Source: Antedon mediterranea
Taxonomy: Eukaryota; Echinodermata; Crinoidea; Comatulida; Antedonidae
DNA: 64,000 nt
Reading direction: 5' to 3'
NCBI RefSeq assembly: GCF_964355755.1
Contig: NC_092676.1
Location: 24,100,288 to 24,164,287 of the forward strand
Below, in pieces: positions 14,401 to 23,690 of this stretch. The first letter of the stretch is position 1; every line of letters begins with the position of its first letter. The translations under genes and the position numbers were made by a program. The notes beneath the pieces were generated by a model. The model was given only the letters and a program-made list of their open reading frames with translations, searched no databases and had not been told where the DNA came from.

Positions 14401-17400
14401 AGCAGATCAGATTGGGTCTCTCCTCCTCAGCCATCCCTGACCCGTCTCTTTCTCTCTGCCTGTATGTCGTTTCTTGCTGGTTGCAAGACAGGTCTGTTCT
14501 GTTTGTTTCTTTTCAAATGTTAATAGTTTGTCGTTTATGTGATATTAATTACATATGTAATAATATAAAAAGAATTTAGGTCTAAAAAAAATGTTTTCAA
14601 TTAAATTTTGTAAAGATTTTAATGCTAAACCAGTTTAGAGATTATGATTATCAACTTTTTATTTTTAATTTAAGACCAATAGAATTGTTATAAATCAAAT
14701 TATTATATTTTGGCAATTTTTCGATATATAGTATTTTGATGATTCAATTTAAATCTTTATAATACATTGGTAACTACAAATTGATTCTTTAAATTTTATT
14801 AAACTTTTCTTAATTGGAAATAATTGAATTTGATAATATCTTAGACTAATGATAAATATTACAATTCTTTTGTTTAATGCGTGTTTGAACTTATTATTTA
14901 TTCCACTTTGTTTTTTACAGCAAATAGGCTATGGCACCAATTTCAAGGTAGATTTGTCGACGCCCAAACCTTCACAAATTTTTTCTTTTTTTTTTTTGTT
15001 TCTTTCCTCTTTCGTACCTTGCTTTTCAATTTTTCATCACGTTTTTCCTAAGCTTTCCTTTTTCAAATTTTCCCCATAAACGATGGACATAAAATTCTAG
15101 CTCTAGTGTTATTGTTCTATGTTGCATTTTTATTTTATAAACACAGCACGGGTTTGAAAAAATTACAGAAAGCCATTAGTTTGCACTTGGGATTGAAGGT
15201 AGTAAAACAGAATATTTTGAAATAGTTCTATACTAAGATTGTTTAGATAGATATATGCCTGTATCCTCCTCCCCCGCCCCCCACCCCACACAATATAGCA
15301 TTTCATATTATTTTAACTATGTTAATTTAAAAGCTAATGTATAGGCATAAGTCCTGGTTCTGGTATAGGACCAAGGGTTTTTAACTTGTCAAAACAGTGC
15401 CTCCTAAGCCTCATATACTGTACAGTATTACTGGAAGATGTTAAGAGTAATAGTGTAGTTGATAGATGCCTGTATCCTATCCCTTACAGTATAGCATTTA
15501 ACATTAACTATGTATAGTATATTTAACTGGACTATAGGCATAAGTGCTGGGTCTGACACAGGACCATGGGGTTTTAACTCGTCACACAGTGCCACATAAG
15601 CCTCATATATTATAGAGTAATTATAGCATAATAGATATGACTGTTGTAACCTAGCGGTATCCCTTTTATAGCCCATTTAACCTTTGTATTTAAACTTGAT
15701 CTAGGCAATGTCCTGGCTGTGAAACAATACCTGTGATACAGGGTTTACTATCAAAACAGTGCCACCACCTAAGCCTAGTACATGGTTTAGAGAGCATGGT
15801 TTAGTTTCCCATATTGTAAGTTACAAGTCTACAAACAAAATGTCATTAAAACAAGGCTAATTTTAAAAAAAAGTTCTGGTGAAATATAGCCATAGTATAA
15901 TATTATACATACTTGCTTCTAAAATAACAACAGTTGTGGATTGTATTAATGTTATAGAAATAGTTTATACCCAACCACTGTAACAGATTTTAAGAAAAGA
16001 AGGGATGTGAATAATACTTGAAACTGAAAGAAACCTTTAGAGTATATGAACAACTTACCACCATTTATAGATATTTATAATAATATTCGGAATTTAGTGA
16101 AACTTCTAAGCGCTAAAAGAAGAAAGAGTAATTAAAAGAAAGAAAAAAAAGCCAGCTTATGTTTAAAATGGTGGCAGACATATCCTTAAAAACTAACATC
16201 ATTACGGATAACAAATATTGAAGATAGGCTGTCAAGTTGTTTTAAAATAAAACTTGTATATTTTTTGTATAGTGGATTTGTTTTCCATAGCAATCAACCA
16301 ATCGCTAAATCAATCAATTAGCCCATTACAAAATAAATATATTTAGCAAGTCTGTAATATGTTCATTACATTATTTCTTTGTCTGGATATAATCCAATAT
16401 ATTAGTTCTTAACGTTAGAAGTTAATTACATTATTATAATTTCACCCTTTAAAGGTACAGTACCATATGTAGATTTCTTAAAAACAATTGTATTGTACAG
16501 AACTAGAAGAATTATAGCATGATTTCCATCCCATACTTTATAACTCGCATTCTTAGAACAAAATGACATTGCCTTGTTGTATTTCTGCTAACAATAGCTT
16601 TGTTCGCATTCTAGATGCTTCACACCGTACATTGTGTAAAATGCATATTATAAACTAATTCTTGTTATTAATAGTAGGCTTTTTATCAATTTTTTTTTCA
16701 TACATCAATTTATTCAATGTTAATTTTTCACTGTTTTGAGTTTCCAAGCTTTTACTGTGTAAAGTATGTTATATATTTTTTATGTATAGGTGAATTAAGA
16801 ATTTCAAGTATTTTTATATATTTAAATATGGTATATTATTCTATTCCTATAGATAAATAACTAGGATATTTCCCTGTTTTCACCACCTTTATGTGCATGT
16901 TTCATAGTTAGATGTGTACAGGTTTATCTCCTTTTCCAGATTTCATGATTTTTTAATCCATGGGGTATGGTTCCATTCCATTTTTCAACCATTTCCATTG
17001 GGAACACAGTTGGTCAATAGTATACTGTATCTTTGCTATCCATGATTACAGCATTTTCATTGGTGTATCTGTATCTACAAAACATGGTCTATTCCATTTT
17101 TTTTCAACCTTTTCCATTGGGGACATAGTTGGTCTATAGTTTTTCCATTGACCTATCTAATTTATAGGTCTATGGGTTATTCGAGCTACTTTATCCGAGG
17201 TTACTTTTTCATTGGGAATACACTTTATCCGTATTTGAAAAACATGATCCACTCAATTTTCAACCTTTTCCATTGGGAAGATAATTGGTCCTTAGTTTAA
17301 CCATAGTTTAATTCCACTTTTTCCATTTGGAATACAGCTCAAATATATTTCCTGGTCACATATCTTGTCTATTTGCAACTTTTCCATTGGGAACCTCATG

Positions 17401-20400
17401 GTTCACAGTTATCAGGTAGCCATTGTTTAATTTGTCCAAACTTTTCCATTAGGAACCTCATGGTTCACAGTTATCAGGTAGCCATTGTTTAATTTGTCCA
17501 AACTTTTCCATTAGTATGGTTGGGAGTGTCTGTATCTGCTAGCTACTCACTTACATTTTCACAAAGATAATATTGCACATTCAACATTCATAAAATCAAC
17601 AAGAAAAATATCAAAACAATAATCTTACTATATGTGGGGAGTTTTATGTAAAATGGGAGAATATAGTTTAAAGAGAATGTACCTGTAGCCTCTTTCATCT
17701 TCATATTAATATTGTTACATAAGAATACCACATTTGGTTGAATGTACAACACTAATATACAAAGTTCATAACAGTATTTTCATTAAAGGGTGAATTCAAT
17801 TACTCCCCTATACATGAATAAATACATACAATTAGTAATGACATGTAATTATACAACATGACTGAATGCAATGTGCAATGTCTTAGAACAAAACATAACT
17901 AGTTGACGCAAACAATATAAAAGGTTGCGTATGTTACAGCATTATGTTATTTTTTCATTGATAAATGAATCTCAAATCAATATTTATTATCGACAATATA
18001 TCACATTTTATTCATTGCGCATAGAATACATATCTTATGTTATGTGTGTAAAAGATATAAATTACATTTAAGCAAAACATGCCTAACAAAAAAAAATGAT
18101 ATAATAAATATAAGCAGTACATAGTTCAATATTAATATTATAGCAATACATACATACTATTTAAATTACAATACATTTTATACATATTTGTTTAATTTAA
18201 AGGTGTAATAAGGAGAAATCCAAATTTAAAACTCATCCAATATGGCAACCGCAAAGTAGTGAAGTTGTAGCTTGGTGGTTAACATGCTTACCTTCCAATC
18301 CCAATGTTCAGGGTTTAATTCTGACCTAGTGCCAGGGTTGTGACTCCCTACGCTTTCAACTCCACTCCCTAAGACTCAAATAAGACTTAGGTTATAAGAA
18401 CAATACATTTTAAAATAGTTTATCCATCCTGTAATTGGCGAGTTACTCACTGTTGGATGTGAATGAAATAAAAAATAAAATAAAAAGTATGCTATGATAC
18501 TCTTGACTTGATTTTAGCTCATTATTTAGAGGCTGAAAGTTCGGCACAAGACCAGCATGGCGTAGGGATAGGACTTGGTACTAGGCAACAAGACTTTGAT
18601 CGTAGGAAGAAAAAGAAGTAAGTGCAATATGCTATATCAGTGTTTACTACAAAATGATTAAAGGCATGTGCATTGCAGTATACAAAATGTCTGTGTAGAT
18701 TTGTAGCTGGTACTGAAAATGAAAGCTTAAGAAGATTTTAGAAATATGAGATTGTAATCTGAAACCTAACTGTAATAGATCTGCATTATTAGTTATTGAA
18801 CAATTTTTGGGGGTGTACTTAAAATTCTACATTTTTCATTTTCTTGGGAAATTGGGGCTATTACCTCATAAGAAGATATGTAATAGCTTGTCATTTTATT
18901 TATACAGTTAAAACTAAAAGTTCTCATCCCTGATATGCTTTGTGAACCCAATGCAAACTCATTTTTATGTCAGACAGATTAAATCATGTATGACATACAT
19001 ATTTTTTCTTTCCACAGGCATGAATTATTAGCAGAGGCAATGAAAGCAGGCACCCCTTTTGCATTATGGAACGGTCCAACTGTAGTGGCGTGGTTAGAGT
19101 TGTGGGTTGGTATGCCAGCTTGGTACGTTGCCGCTTGTAGGGCTAACGTGAAGAGTGGCGCAATAATGTCTGCATTGTCAGACACAGAGATCCAGAGGGA
19201 GATCGGTATTAGCAATCCCTTACATCGTCTGAAGCTTAGACTGGCCATTCAGGAGATGGTTAGCCTAACAAGTCCGTCAGCTCCTCCCACCTCTAGAACA
19301 GTAAGTATCAATGTTTGTCACTATCAACATTTTCATCATTGACATCAACATTGTTCTTAAAGGAATTCTCTAAAGTCTAGTGCACACATGGTTGAAATTG
19401 GTACTTAAACTTTTGGTAATTATCGAAATTAACCTTTTCATTGCACAGGATGTCCCTAGTGTGGTTTACCAGGTTTAACACTATCCACATCAACAAGTCC
19501 AATCCCCTATGCCTTCAGCACAGGGTACTATAAACAATGACATAAGCAAACATGAAAATGCATTTTCTATTCTTCCTTTACTTTGCTATATGCAACGTCT
19601 CTCTATCTAAATTGAAATTTATGTTTTATGATTTTTAATTCATGTTTATCCTCAGAATGTACCCATTACTGTCTACATGTCTAAATTAAAATCAGACAGT
19701 CAGGAGGTAAATTTGGGCGCACAGGTTTTTTTTGTCTTTTCTTAATTTTTAATATCCATCTTTTCCAAGAACTATTATTCATTATCTTTGTCATAATTCA
19801 ACCACTTTTCACACAACATAATTTGAGGTTTGCGGTGTGTAATATAAGCATTTGAAGGTAAGGGTTCATTCACACAGCTCAGCAAAATTAATATTTCAGT
19901 GTTCTCTTTTAATTTTTATTTATTTATTCTTTATTATTATTTCTTTATACTAGTTGACCTCGTCAGTCAAAGACTAGTCTCCCAGAGGGAACGTTATAAT
20001 GAGTGGCTGTGTGTGTGTTTACTAGTAACCCCCTACTAGTCTCAAAAGATATACTGGGTTTGCATATGAGTTAGATGTGTACACTGGACCTACGGTTTAT
20101 ATAGTCCTTATCCGAGAAGACTTGTTTTACTACCAGAACCATGGAGCGCGTGAAGCTCGAACCCTTGTCGATGTTATGGCTGCGTATTAGGGTTTCACTC
20201 TCTTAACCGCTAGGCCACTCACTCCTTTTTCAGTACATTCTGAGTTCACATCAAGCCTGTTTCTGAACAACTGCCAAGATTAGGGTTGTGGGTAACTCTG
20301 TTCTTCCATTTATTTTAGGAAGGTTTTTTCAATGATTTTTTTGCTTTTAACTCATAAAAAATTCAAGCACTGACTGCACATTCATAGCTTTACGTTTCAC

Positions 20401-22607
20401 AGCACACCTCCAAATGTCCAATTCCTTTGAATCTTCTATTATCTTGAGATATCACAGCAGTGGGTTTCAACAGTGTGGGTTGCACAATGGGTTGTTTTCT
20501 TGTTTATCTACAGCTTTCTCATAATAATAAACATATCTATTCATAATAAATTACAGAATTAATATCATATTTTTCAATAAAATATCAATGCACACTAATA
20601 TATTTCATTAGCTGAAATTCATCAAGTGTGAAATATTTGTAATGTTTCAATCATGCCTTTGTTTCTACGTGTACAGAAAATAAAGTTAAAGACAATAAAA
20701 TGTCTTTAAAATTAAAATTTTTATTTCATTAGTCCTTTCACTTTATATCTGTTTCATAACATATTTCCTAATAAAAATTAAAATAAATCAATACCTTTTG
20801 TTTAAACATTTTGTTTAATATAGTTATAAATGTTTTATTAACCAATCACACTTACAGGTAAGCAAACTATTTCCCTCAAAAGTATCTCACTTAAGTACAT
20901 TTGTGATTTTGCTTAAAGTGGTATTTACTTATCCTTGTATCTAAAAACTAAATAAGCCTTACAACAAAAAACCATGGAAAAATAAAAACAAATATTTAAA
21001 CATTATGTCTTTCTATTTCACAGTCTTTAGCATTTGGTGACATGAATCACGAGTGGATAGGTAATGAATGGCTGCCCTCTATAGGTCTACCGCAATATCG
21101 TAGTACGTTTATGGAATGTCTCGTGGATGCACGTATGTTAGATCATCTAACAAAGAAGGAATTAAGAGGTCAACTTAAAATGGTAGACAGTTTTCATAGG
21201 TATTACATTTTTTTAATTTTTTATTATTAATTTCTCAGTTTCCATTTCTTGAAGACTGTCAGAACATCCAGCTAGGCCCTATGCAAAAATTGCAGTGCAA
21301 TATTTGTTTTGATATATTCATCTAAAGCTCTGTCTACACTATCAAACTTAATGTGACACAAAAATGTGATGTGCCCATATATGGACAAGATGATGATGTC
21401 ATATCACTACCATACTCGTTTTATAGTTTAGACAGAGCTTTAGATGCATATATCAGAAAAATATTACTTGAAAAAAAAAAGATTTATCATACAATAACTG
21501 TCTGTATAAGAAGACTTCAACCACAATACTGAGTAACTAGTAATTGTGTGGTTTTTAACTGCTTAAACCTTTTTAGACATTATTTTAAATTCTTATTTTC
21601 TATTATTTATTTAACAGGGCAAGTTTTTCATATGGAATTATGTGTTTGAAAAAATTGAACTATGACCGGAAAGATCTTGAAAGGAGAAGAGAAGAAAGTG
21701 CTGGTGAAATTAGAGGTTATTATCTTCTATAAATTGTTATACTTTGTTTTATTCATTTAATTTAGGGTACATTTACAGTTTTGTCTCGCACTGTGTACTT
21801 TAATTAGTAATCTAAACTGAAAAGTGTTAAATAATTGTAATTATCTTGTGCAGTTGAATTTTAAAACTGTGACTATATTTATCGAATTAAATTTGATTTA
21901 TTTTTCTGTTTTAAAGATGTACTAGTATGGAGTAATGATCGACTTATCAAATGGATTATTTCAATTGGTTTACGGGATTTTGCAAATCATTTAATTGAAA
22001 GCGGGGTGCACGGAGCGTTAATTGCTCTAGATGACACATTTGACCACAGCACCTTGGCTCTTGCGCTACAGATACCGGTCTCGAGTCAAGCGCGACAAAT
22101 ATTAGAGCGTGAATTTAATAACTTATTGTCCTTGGGTACAGATCGTAGGATAGAAGAAGTAAGTAAAGATTTAATTCTTACAATTTTGTTTTTGTCATTA
22201 GTGAGTTCTTCACGTACACACATTTATTTCTTTTAAAAATTGTTTGTGTGTTTGAGACATTTGATGCTGTAATTAATTTAATTTGTTTTCTTTAGTTTTT
22301 TTTGTAACAATTGTTTTATTATTTATTTTAGGGAGATAGTGCAAAATTTCGAAGAGGACCATCATGGCGTAAGAAATTGAAACCAAAGGATCCTCCCGGA
22401 CAGAAAGGCAAAGAACGTGCTCCATTAGATATCAGTGCATCTCCGACCCAACAGTTAGAAGCCTACGAAGCATACCATGCAGCAACGTTACCAATCACAA
22501 ACAGGATGGCCAGTGTACGTTCCACCTCCATTCCTGCACTGGGCTCAGCGGAAGCTAGCCCTAAGATGAGTTCTTCCACGGGGAATATTAATAACTACTC
22601 ATGCTGA
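2223..22607 (+). CDS. PPFIA: Liprin-alpha (PPFIA family), C-terminal 788 residues, 12 constitutive exons
   Basis: Coding exons are 2223-2495, 3882-4102, 4326-4614, 5959-6048, 9350-9483, 13634-13818, 18518-18617, 19018-19300, 21024-21199, 21618-21715, 21917-22158 and 22332-22607. They total 2367 nt and stay in frame across every junction to TGA at 22605-22607. Liprin-alpha is a cytoplasmic scaffold of presynaptic active zones and focal adhesions that binds LAR-type receptor phosphatases, CASK, ELKS and RIM. In this fragment residues 1-165 are the end of the helical region. Residues 165-430 are a Ser/Pro-rich linker with the family hallmark SSQDSL followed by a basic GRFFGKKEK patch. SAM1 lies at about 448-510, SAM2 at about 530-600 and SAM3 at about 617-685. 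The C-terminus NNYSC resembles the vertebrate TYSC PDZ ligand. SAM1 is almost identical to the vertebrate sequence ([20 protein letters not shown]). The N-terminal coiled coils lie upstream of the window. The family call is certain; the paralogue is not assignable and may be a single pre-vertebrate gene. Confidence 0.97.
2496..3881. other. Liprin-alpha intron with CAT/ATG-rich low-complexity sequence
   Basis: Positions 2570-3010 are rich in CATCA/TGATGA-type trinucleotides on both strands, with an unusual mixed-sequence patch at about 2730-2900. The remainder is AT-rich. No exon is evident. Confidence 0.5.
3882..4102 (+). CDS. PPFIA: Liprin-alpha exon: [22 protein letters not shown] helix and acidic linker
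   Basis: Acceptor ...CATTTTAG and donor AT|GTAAGT give 73 codons plus two bases. The exon encodes a conserved liprin segment: an NEQEW-containing helix, an acidic stretch with FESDDGG, then an [19 protein letters not shown] helix that continues into the next exon. Confidence 0.95.
4326..4614 (+). CDS. PPFIA: Liprin-alpha exon: LIQEEK...[14 protein letters not shown] helix and Ser/Pro linker
   Basis: The exon starts with the base completing a codon after the TGTAG acceptor and ends in phase 0 at GTGAGA (4615). LIQEEK and [12 protein letters not shown] are near-invariant in liprin-alphas. The linker that follows ([14 protein letters not shown]) matches the family's SPPGSGRSTP motif. Confidence 0.96.
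4615..5958. other. Liprin-alpha intron
   Basis: AT-rich sequence with long T runs (5580-5640). I see no repeat of recognisable family and no exon-like open stretch with matching splice sites. Confidence 0.5.
5959..6048 (+). CDS. PPFIA: Liprin-alpha exon: 30-residue Ser/Pro-rich linker
   Basis: Exactly 30 codons, phase 0 to phase 0, beginning [12 protein letters not shown] and ending YWQK. The TCTTCTTAG acceptor is good; the donor (GTAGAG at 6049) is weak. A symmetric exon with a weak donor could be skipped in some transcripts. It corresponds to the SPPSSPR region of vertebrate liprins. Confidence 0.85.
7769..7936. mobile_element. Foldback MITE relic (TAAAGC...GCTTAA family)
   Basis: It starts with the family left end (with CCCTGTCTATAC changes), carries two repeats of the TATCACTACCATATTTGGG/TATCACTACCGTATTTGGG core, and ends GTTTGATAGTGTAGGCAGAGCTTAA. 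It lies in a liprin intron. Confidence 0.85.
8345..8650. repeat. Tandem repeat, about 69 bp, four copies
   Basis: The phrase AAGAGTTTTGTATAAACAAT recurs at 8402, 8471 and 8540, with a diverged copy at 8615 (periods 69, 69 and 75). Each is followed by a C-rich CCCACCCAACCCCCTAAA segment. The short ORFs across it come from the repeat and are not genes. Confidence 0.9.
9350..9483 (+). CDS. PPFIA: Liprin-alpha exon: acidic/Pro-rich linker
   Basis: Acceptor ATTCCCAG, donor GTATGT at 9484; 44 codons plus two bases. It encodes a polar linker with [15 protein letters not shown] and an acidic end, DVDEEQR. Its place between the preceding linker and the SSQDSL exon and its reading phase support it; sequence similarity to vertebrates is weak here. 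Confidence 0.85.
9564..9675. repeat. Dispersed repeat, copy 1 (TAGCTTACCTxGATAAACC family)
   Basis: GTCTATTTCGTGCTTAGCTT and the following 90 bp recur at 60760-60857 and, more diverged, at 42247-42358. All three copies share GCTTACCTxGATAAACC, an AGAG-containing middle and a final AAATGG-like end. Confidence 0.75.
12300..12590. other. CpG-richer island inside the intron, with a 50-codon ORF at 12437-12589
   Basis: Composition differs from the flanks: many CG dinucleotides and few A/T runs. An ATG at 12437 opens a 50-codon frame containing [10 protein letters not shown] and EVCRVCG, closed by TGA at 12587-12589. There is no splice evidence and no family recognised. It may be a transposon fragment, or a promoter or exon of an unknown transcript. 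Confidence 0.3.
12597..12730. repeat. Second copy of the block at about 80-206
   Basis: This stretch (ATTTATTAATTTCATCAATA... to ...TTACAGTATCATGTAAAG) repeats the sequence at about 83-206 with few changes. It runs directly into a foldback relic in both places, so the duplicated unit spans both parts. Confidence 0.85.
12721..12849. mobile_element. Foldback MITE relic
   Basis: Left end TAAAGCTCTGTCTACAC, GTGATATGACATCATCATGT core, right end GATGTGTAGACAGAGCTT. It is part of the duplicated block shared with 197-350. Confidence 0.85.
13340..13508. mobile_element. Foldback MITE relic
   Basis: A near-full copy: TTAAGC left end with a TCTCTCTACAC variant, GTGATGTGCCCAAATATGG core, and intact right end GTTTGATAGTGTAGACAGAG. 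It lies 125 bp before a liprin exon. Confidence 0.9.
13634..13818 (+). CDS. PPFIA: Liprin-alpha exon: SSQDSL and GRFFGKKEK region
   Basis: The phase 2 start completes AG|G and the exon ends in phase 1 before GTAACC. It encodes the diagnostic [13 protein letters not shown]...[12 protein letters not shown] segment, present in all liprin-alphas between the linker and SAM1. The basic KKEK patch is unchanged. Confidence 0.97.
14077..14136 (+). CDS. PPFIA: Candidate liprin-alpha cassette exon of 20 codons
   Basis: Flanked by TTCTAAAAG and GTAATA, the 60-nt segment is open in the phase (1 to 1) set by the preceding exon and reads [20 protein letters not shown]. Inclusion or skipping keeps the frame. 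The surrounding composition is less AT-rich than the intron. No homologous segment is known to me, so this is inference from phase and splice sites. Confidence 0.45.
   Translation, partial: CLWLVLSLALRQVIVKTLY
14921..14947 (+). CDS. PPFIA: Candidate liprin-alpha microexon of 9 codons
   Basis: A strong polypyrimidine tract and acceptor (ACTTTGTTTTTTACAG) precede 27 nt, then GTAGAT. In phase 1 it reads ANRLWHQFQ with no stop and preserves the frame into the 18518 exon. A 27-nt match is weak evidence alone. Confidence 0.35.
15245..15780. repeat. Three degenerate tandem copies, about 200 bp each
   Basis: The phrase series GCCTGTATCC..., TATAGCATTT, AGGCATAAGT..CTGG, AGGACCA.GG.TTTTAAC and CAGTGCC...TAAGCCTCATATA recurs at about 15255, 15465 and 15645. 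The third copy is the most diverged. The short minus-strand ORF across it is not a gene. Confidence 0.8.
16975..17515. repeat. Degenerate repeat field built on CTTTTCCATTGGGAA
   Basis: Variants of AACCTTTTCCATTGGGAACA with GTTGGTC or ATGGTTCACAG recur roughly every 75-100 bp. The last two units (about 17391-17515) are nearly identical 75-bp copies containing CTCATGGTTCACAGTTATCA, so amplification continued recently at the right edge. Confidence 0.85.
18263..18487 (+). mobile_element. tRNA-derived SINE relic
   Basis: An A-box-like GTAGCTTGGTGGTTAACATG and a B-box-like GGGTTTAATTCTGAC sit about 45 bp apart, as in tRNA-headed SINEs. An unrelated body follows, ending in an AATAAAATAAAA tail. It inserted 30 bp before a liprin exon's acceptor. 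Confidence 0.7.
18518..18617 (+). CDS. PPFIA: Liprin-alpha exon: linker before SAM1
   Basis: 100 nt, phase 1 to phase 2, between GATTTTAG and GTAAGT. It encodes [14 protein letters not shown]...[13 protein letters not shown]. This corresponds to the short Gln/Gly linker and basic patch immediately before the KKHELL start of SAM1 in vertebrates. Confidence 0.93.
19018..19300 (+). CDS. PPFIA: Liprin-alpha exon: SAM1
   Basis: 94 codons with a strong TTTCCACAG acceptor and GTAAGT donor. It begins [12 protein letters not shown], contains [20 protein letters not shown] and [20 protein letters not shown], and ends [15 protein letters not shown]1 is part of the liprin-alpha SAM tandem that contacts CASK and liprin-beta. 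The sequence is almost unchanged from mammals. Confidence 0.99.
19656..19706 (+). CDS. PPFIA: Candidate liprin-alpha cassette exon between SAM1 and SAM2
   Basis: 51 nt, phase 0 to phase 0, between TTTATCCTCAG and GTAAAT, reading [17 protein letters not shown]. Vertebrate liprin-alphas have an optional insert at exactly this junction (after PPTSRT) that starts with an S/GNVWVTHEE-like segment. Position, phase and the shared NV..TV/T start support an orthologous cassette, though similarity is slight. Confidence 0.6.
19955..20228 (-). mobile_element. tRNA-derived SINE, minus strand
   Basis: On the minus strand it starts GAGTGGCCTAGCGGTTAAGA (A box) and has GGGTTCGAGCTTCACGC (B box) about 55 bp later, giving a tRNA-like head. 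The body includes CTTCTCGGATAAGGACTATA and ACCGTAGGTCCAGTGTACAC, a phrase typical of marine invertebrate SINEs. Confidence 0.8.
21024..21199 (+). CDS. PPFIA: Liprin-alpha exon: SAM2 first part
   Basis: 58 codons plus two bases after TTTCACAG; donor GTATTA at 21200 (weak). It reads [16 protein letters not shown], then [20 protein letters not shown], then [15 protein letters not shown]. In vertebrates this domain helps form the liprin-alpha/CASK interface. Confidence 0.99.
21323..21443. mobile_element. Foldback MITE relic
   Basis: TAAAGCTCTGTCTACACTAT left end, TATGGACAAGATGATGATGT core, and a right end (TATAGTTTAGACAGAGCTTT) with a small deletion. It lies in the liprin intron between the two SAM2 exons. 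Confidence 0.85.
21618..21715 (+). CDS. PPFIA: Liprin-alpha exon: SAM2 end and inter-SAM linker
   Basis: 98 nt, phase 2 to phase 1, after ATTTAACAG. It encodes [20 protein letters not shown] and ends EESAGEIR. This is the helical linker joining SAM2 to SAM3, near identical to vertebrates. The donor GTTATT is weak but fits the frame. Confidence 0.98.
21917..22158 (+). CDS. PPFIA: Liprin-alpha exon: SAM3
   Basis: Starts [19 protein letters not shown], continues [20 protein letters not shown] and ends [17 protein letters not shown] before GTAAGT. It contains the complete third SAM domain with the LESGVHG turn conserved. Confidence 0.99.
22332..22607 (+). CDS. PPFIA: Liprin-alpha last coding exon: tail and PDZ-ligand C-terminus
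   Basis: 91 codons plus TGA. It begins [20 protein letters not shown], the conserved FRR..SWRKK motif after SAM3, then a low-complexity tail ending GNINNYSC. Vertebrate liprins end TVRTYSC, which binds GRIP PDZ6. Only YSC is kept here, with Asn at the positions just before, so PDZ preference may differ. Confidence 0.98.
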   Translation, partial: GDSAKFRRGPSWRKKLKPKDPPGQKGKERAPLDISASPTQQLEAYEAYHAATLPITNRMASVRSTSIPALGSAEASPKMSSSTGNINNYSC

Positions 22608-22673
22608 CAGCAAGTTAAGGTGATGGGAAATTTATAGGTGGTGGTTGCATGTTGTGTTGTGATGAATAACTAC

Positions 22674-23016
22674 TTAAAGATGTATTGTCCCCCTGAAAAA
22701 ATAATTATTAAAACATTTTTTTTTAAATATACCATTTTAATGTCACATAATAGTTATCCACTTTGACCAAAAATTAGATCGAAAAAAAATATATTTACCT
22801 GAAAAAACTGTAATTTAAACTAAAGCAAAAATAGTCAAATTGGCTGCCAGCCAATGAATTTTTGGTTAAATTTATTTTGTCATTTTATAAGTGAAAACAT
22901 TGATTTTTTTCTTTTTTTTTCTACGGAAGTGATTAACTTGATTAAAAATAACCCATTCAAAGTCTGATTTAATTAATCTTCATTTTTCATGTTTTTGGGG
23001 GACAATACATCTTTAA
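22674..23016. mobile_element. TTAA-flanked MITE with 16-bp terminal inverted repeats
   Basis: Both ends are TTAA. Inside them AGATGTATTGTCCCCC is perfectly inverted at the other end (GGGGGACAATACATCT). There is no ORF. TTAA target duplication and short inverted ends are the piggyBac-type signature. It lies 67 bp after the liprin stop, so it is probably carried in the mRNA. A truncated relative is at 59951-60098. Confidence 0.9.
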
Positions 23017-23028
23017 CATTTCTAATAC

Positions 23029-23172
23029 AGTAGAACCTCTTCTTTGGGACACCCTGATATGAGGACACTTTTCATGAAATAATATAGGTTTTAATGCTAC
23101 AGCCACCTGGGGGGGGGGGGTAGGGGTAACCTTGTTGGGTCCTGAAGGTGCCCCTTAAAAGGCGTTCTACCG
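23029..23172. mobile_element. Probable pogo/Tigger-type MITE relic
   Basis: Starts ACAGTAGAACCTCTTCTTTG and ends CCTTAAAAGGCGTTCTACCG, an imperfect inverted repeat of the widespread CAGTAGAACCTCTATTAA terminus. It includes a G10 run at about 23108. Similar termini occur at about 60213 and 61657. Confidence 0.6.
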
Positions 23173-23594
23173 TATATGACCTATTTATATGTGATTTTTT
23201 ACTATTTTTAAGAATTTGTGGAATGAATTTTTTGGAATAGTTTTCAACTTCAGTAGTAAAAATAGTATAACATTTTAACGCTTACGTAGTTTGTACTAAT
23301 TGTTAGCTAATTTAATAGATATTGCATATTTATTTTAGATTAGTAAATGTAATAATATACTAAATATCATGGAGAATAACCTCAGTGAAATTGTAGGCTC
23401 TACATTGTTGCATCATATTTGTAGCCAGGCTCAGTCACAGACAGCCTGACAGTTGTATTCCTTTGTGGTTTCACAGGGTGAAAAATCAGTGTAAAATCTA
23501 GGCTAGTTAAATTATAAATAACATAACAAATAGCCTAAAACGTTATTGTTCACTTTCAACTTTGCACATTGATTCATCACCTCTTCAAGAAGAA

Positions 23595-23690
23595 GAAATT
23601 CAAGAAAATCGCGTTTTTTGCCATTATGAAACCCGGAGTTAAAATTCAAGAAAATCGCGTTTTTTGCCATTATGAAACCCGGAGTTAATG
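23595..23690. repeat. 47-bp direct duplication
   Basis: Two adjacent, essentially identical copies of a unit containing CAAGAAAATCGCGTTTTTTG and CCATTATGAAACCCGGAGTT. Confidence 0.95.

Larger units (their letters stand above)
13819..18517. other. Liprin-alpha intron with candidate cassette exons and degenerate repeats
   Basis: This 4.7-kb intron holds two candidate alternative exons (14077-14136, 14921-14947), three degenerate copies of a roughly 200-bp unit at 15245-15780, a field of CTTTTCCATTGGGAA-type repeats at 16975-17515, and a tRNA-derived SINE at 18263-18487. The remainder is AT-rich. Confidence 0.55.
19301..21023. other. Liprin-alpha intron with a candidate cassette exon and a SINE
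   Basis: The intron between the SAM1 and SAM2 exons. It contains the 51-nt candidate exon at 19656-19706 and a minus-strand tRNA-derived SINE at about 19955-20228. The remainder is AT-rich. Confidence 0.6.
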
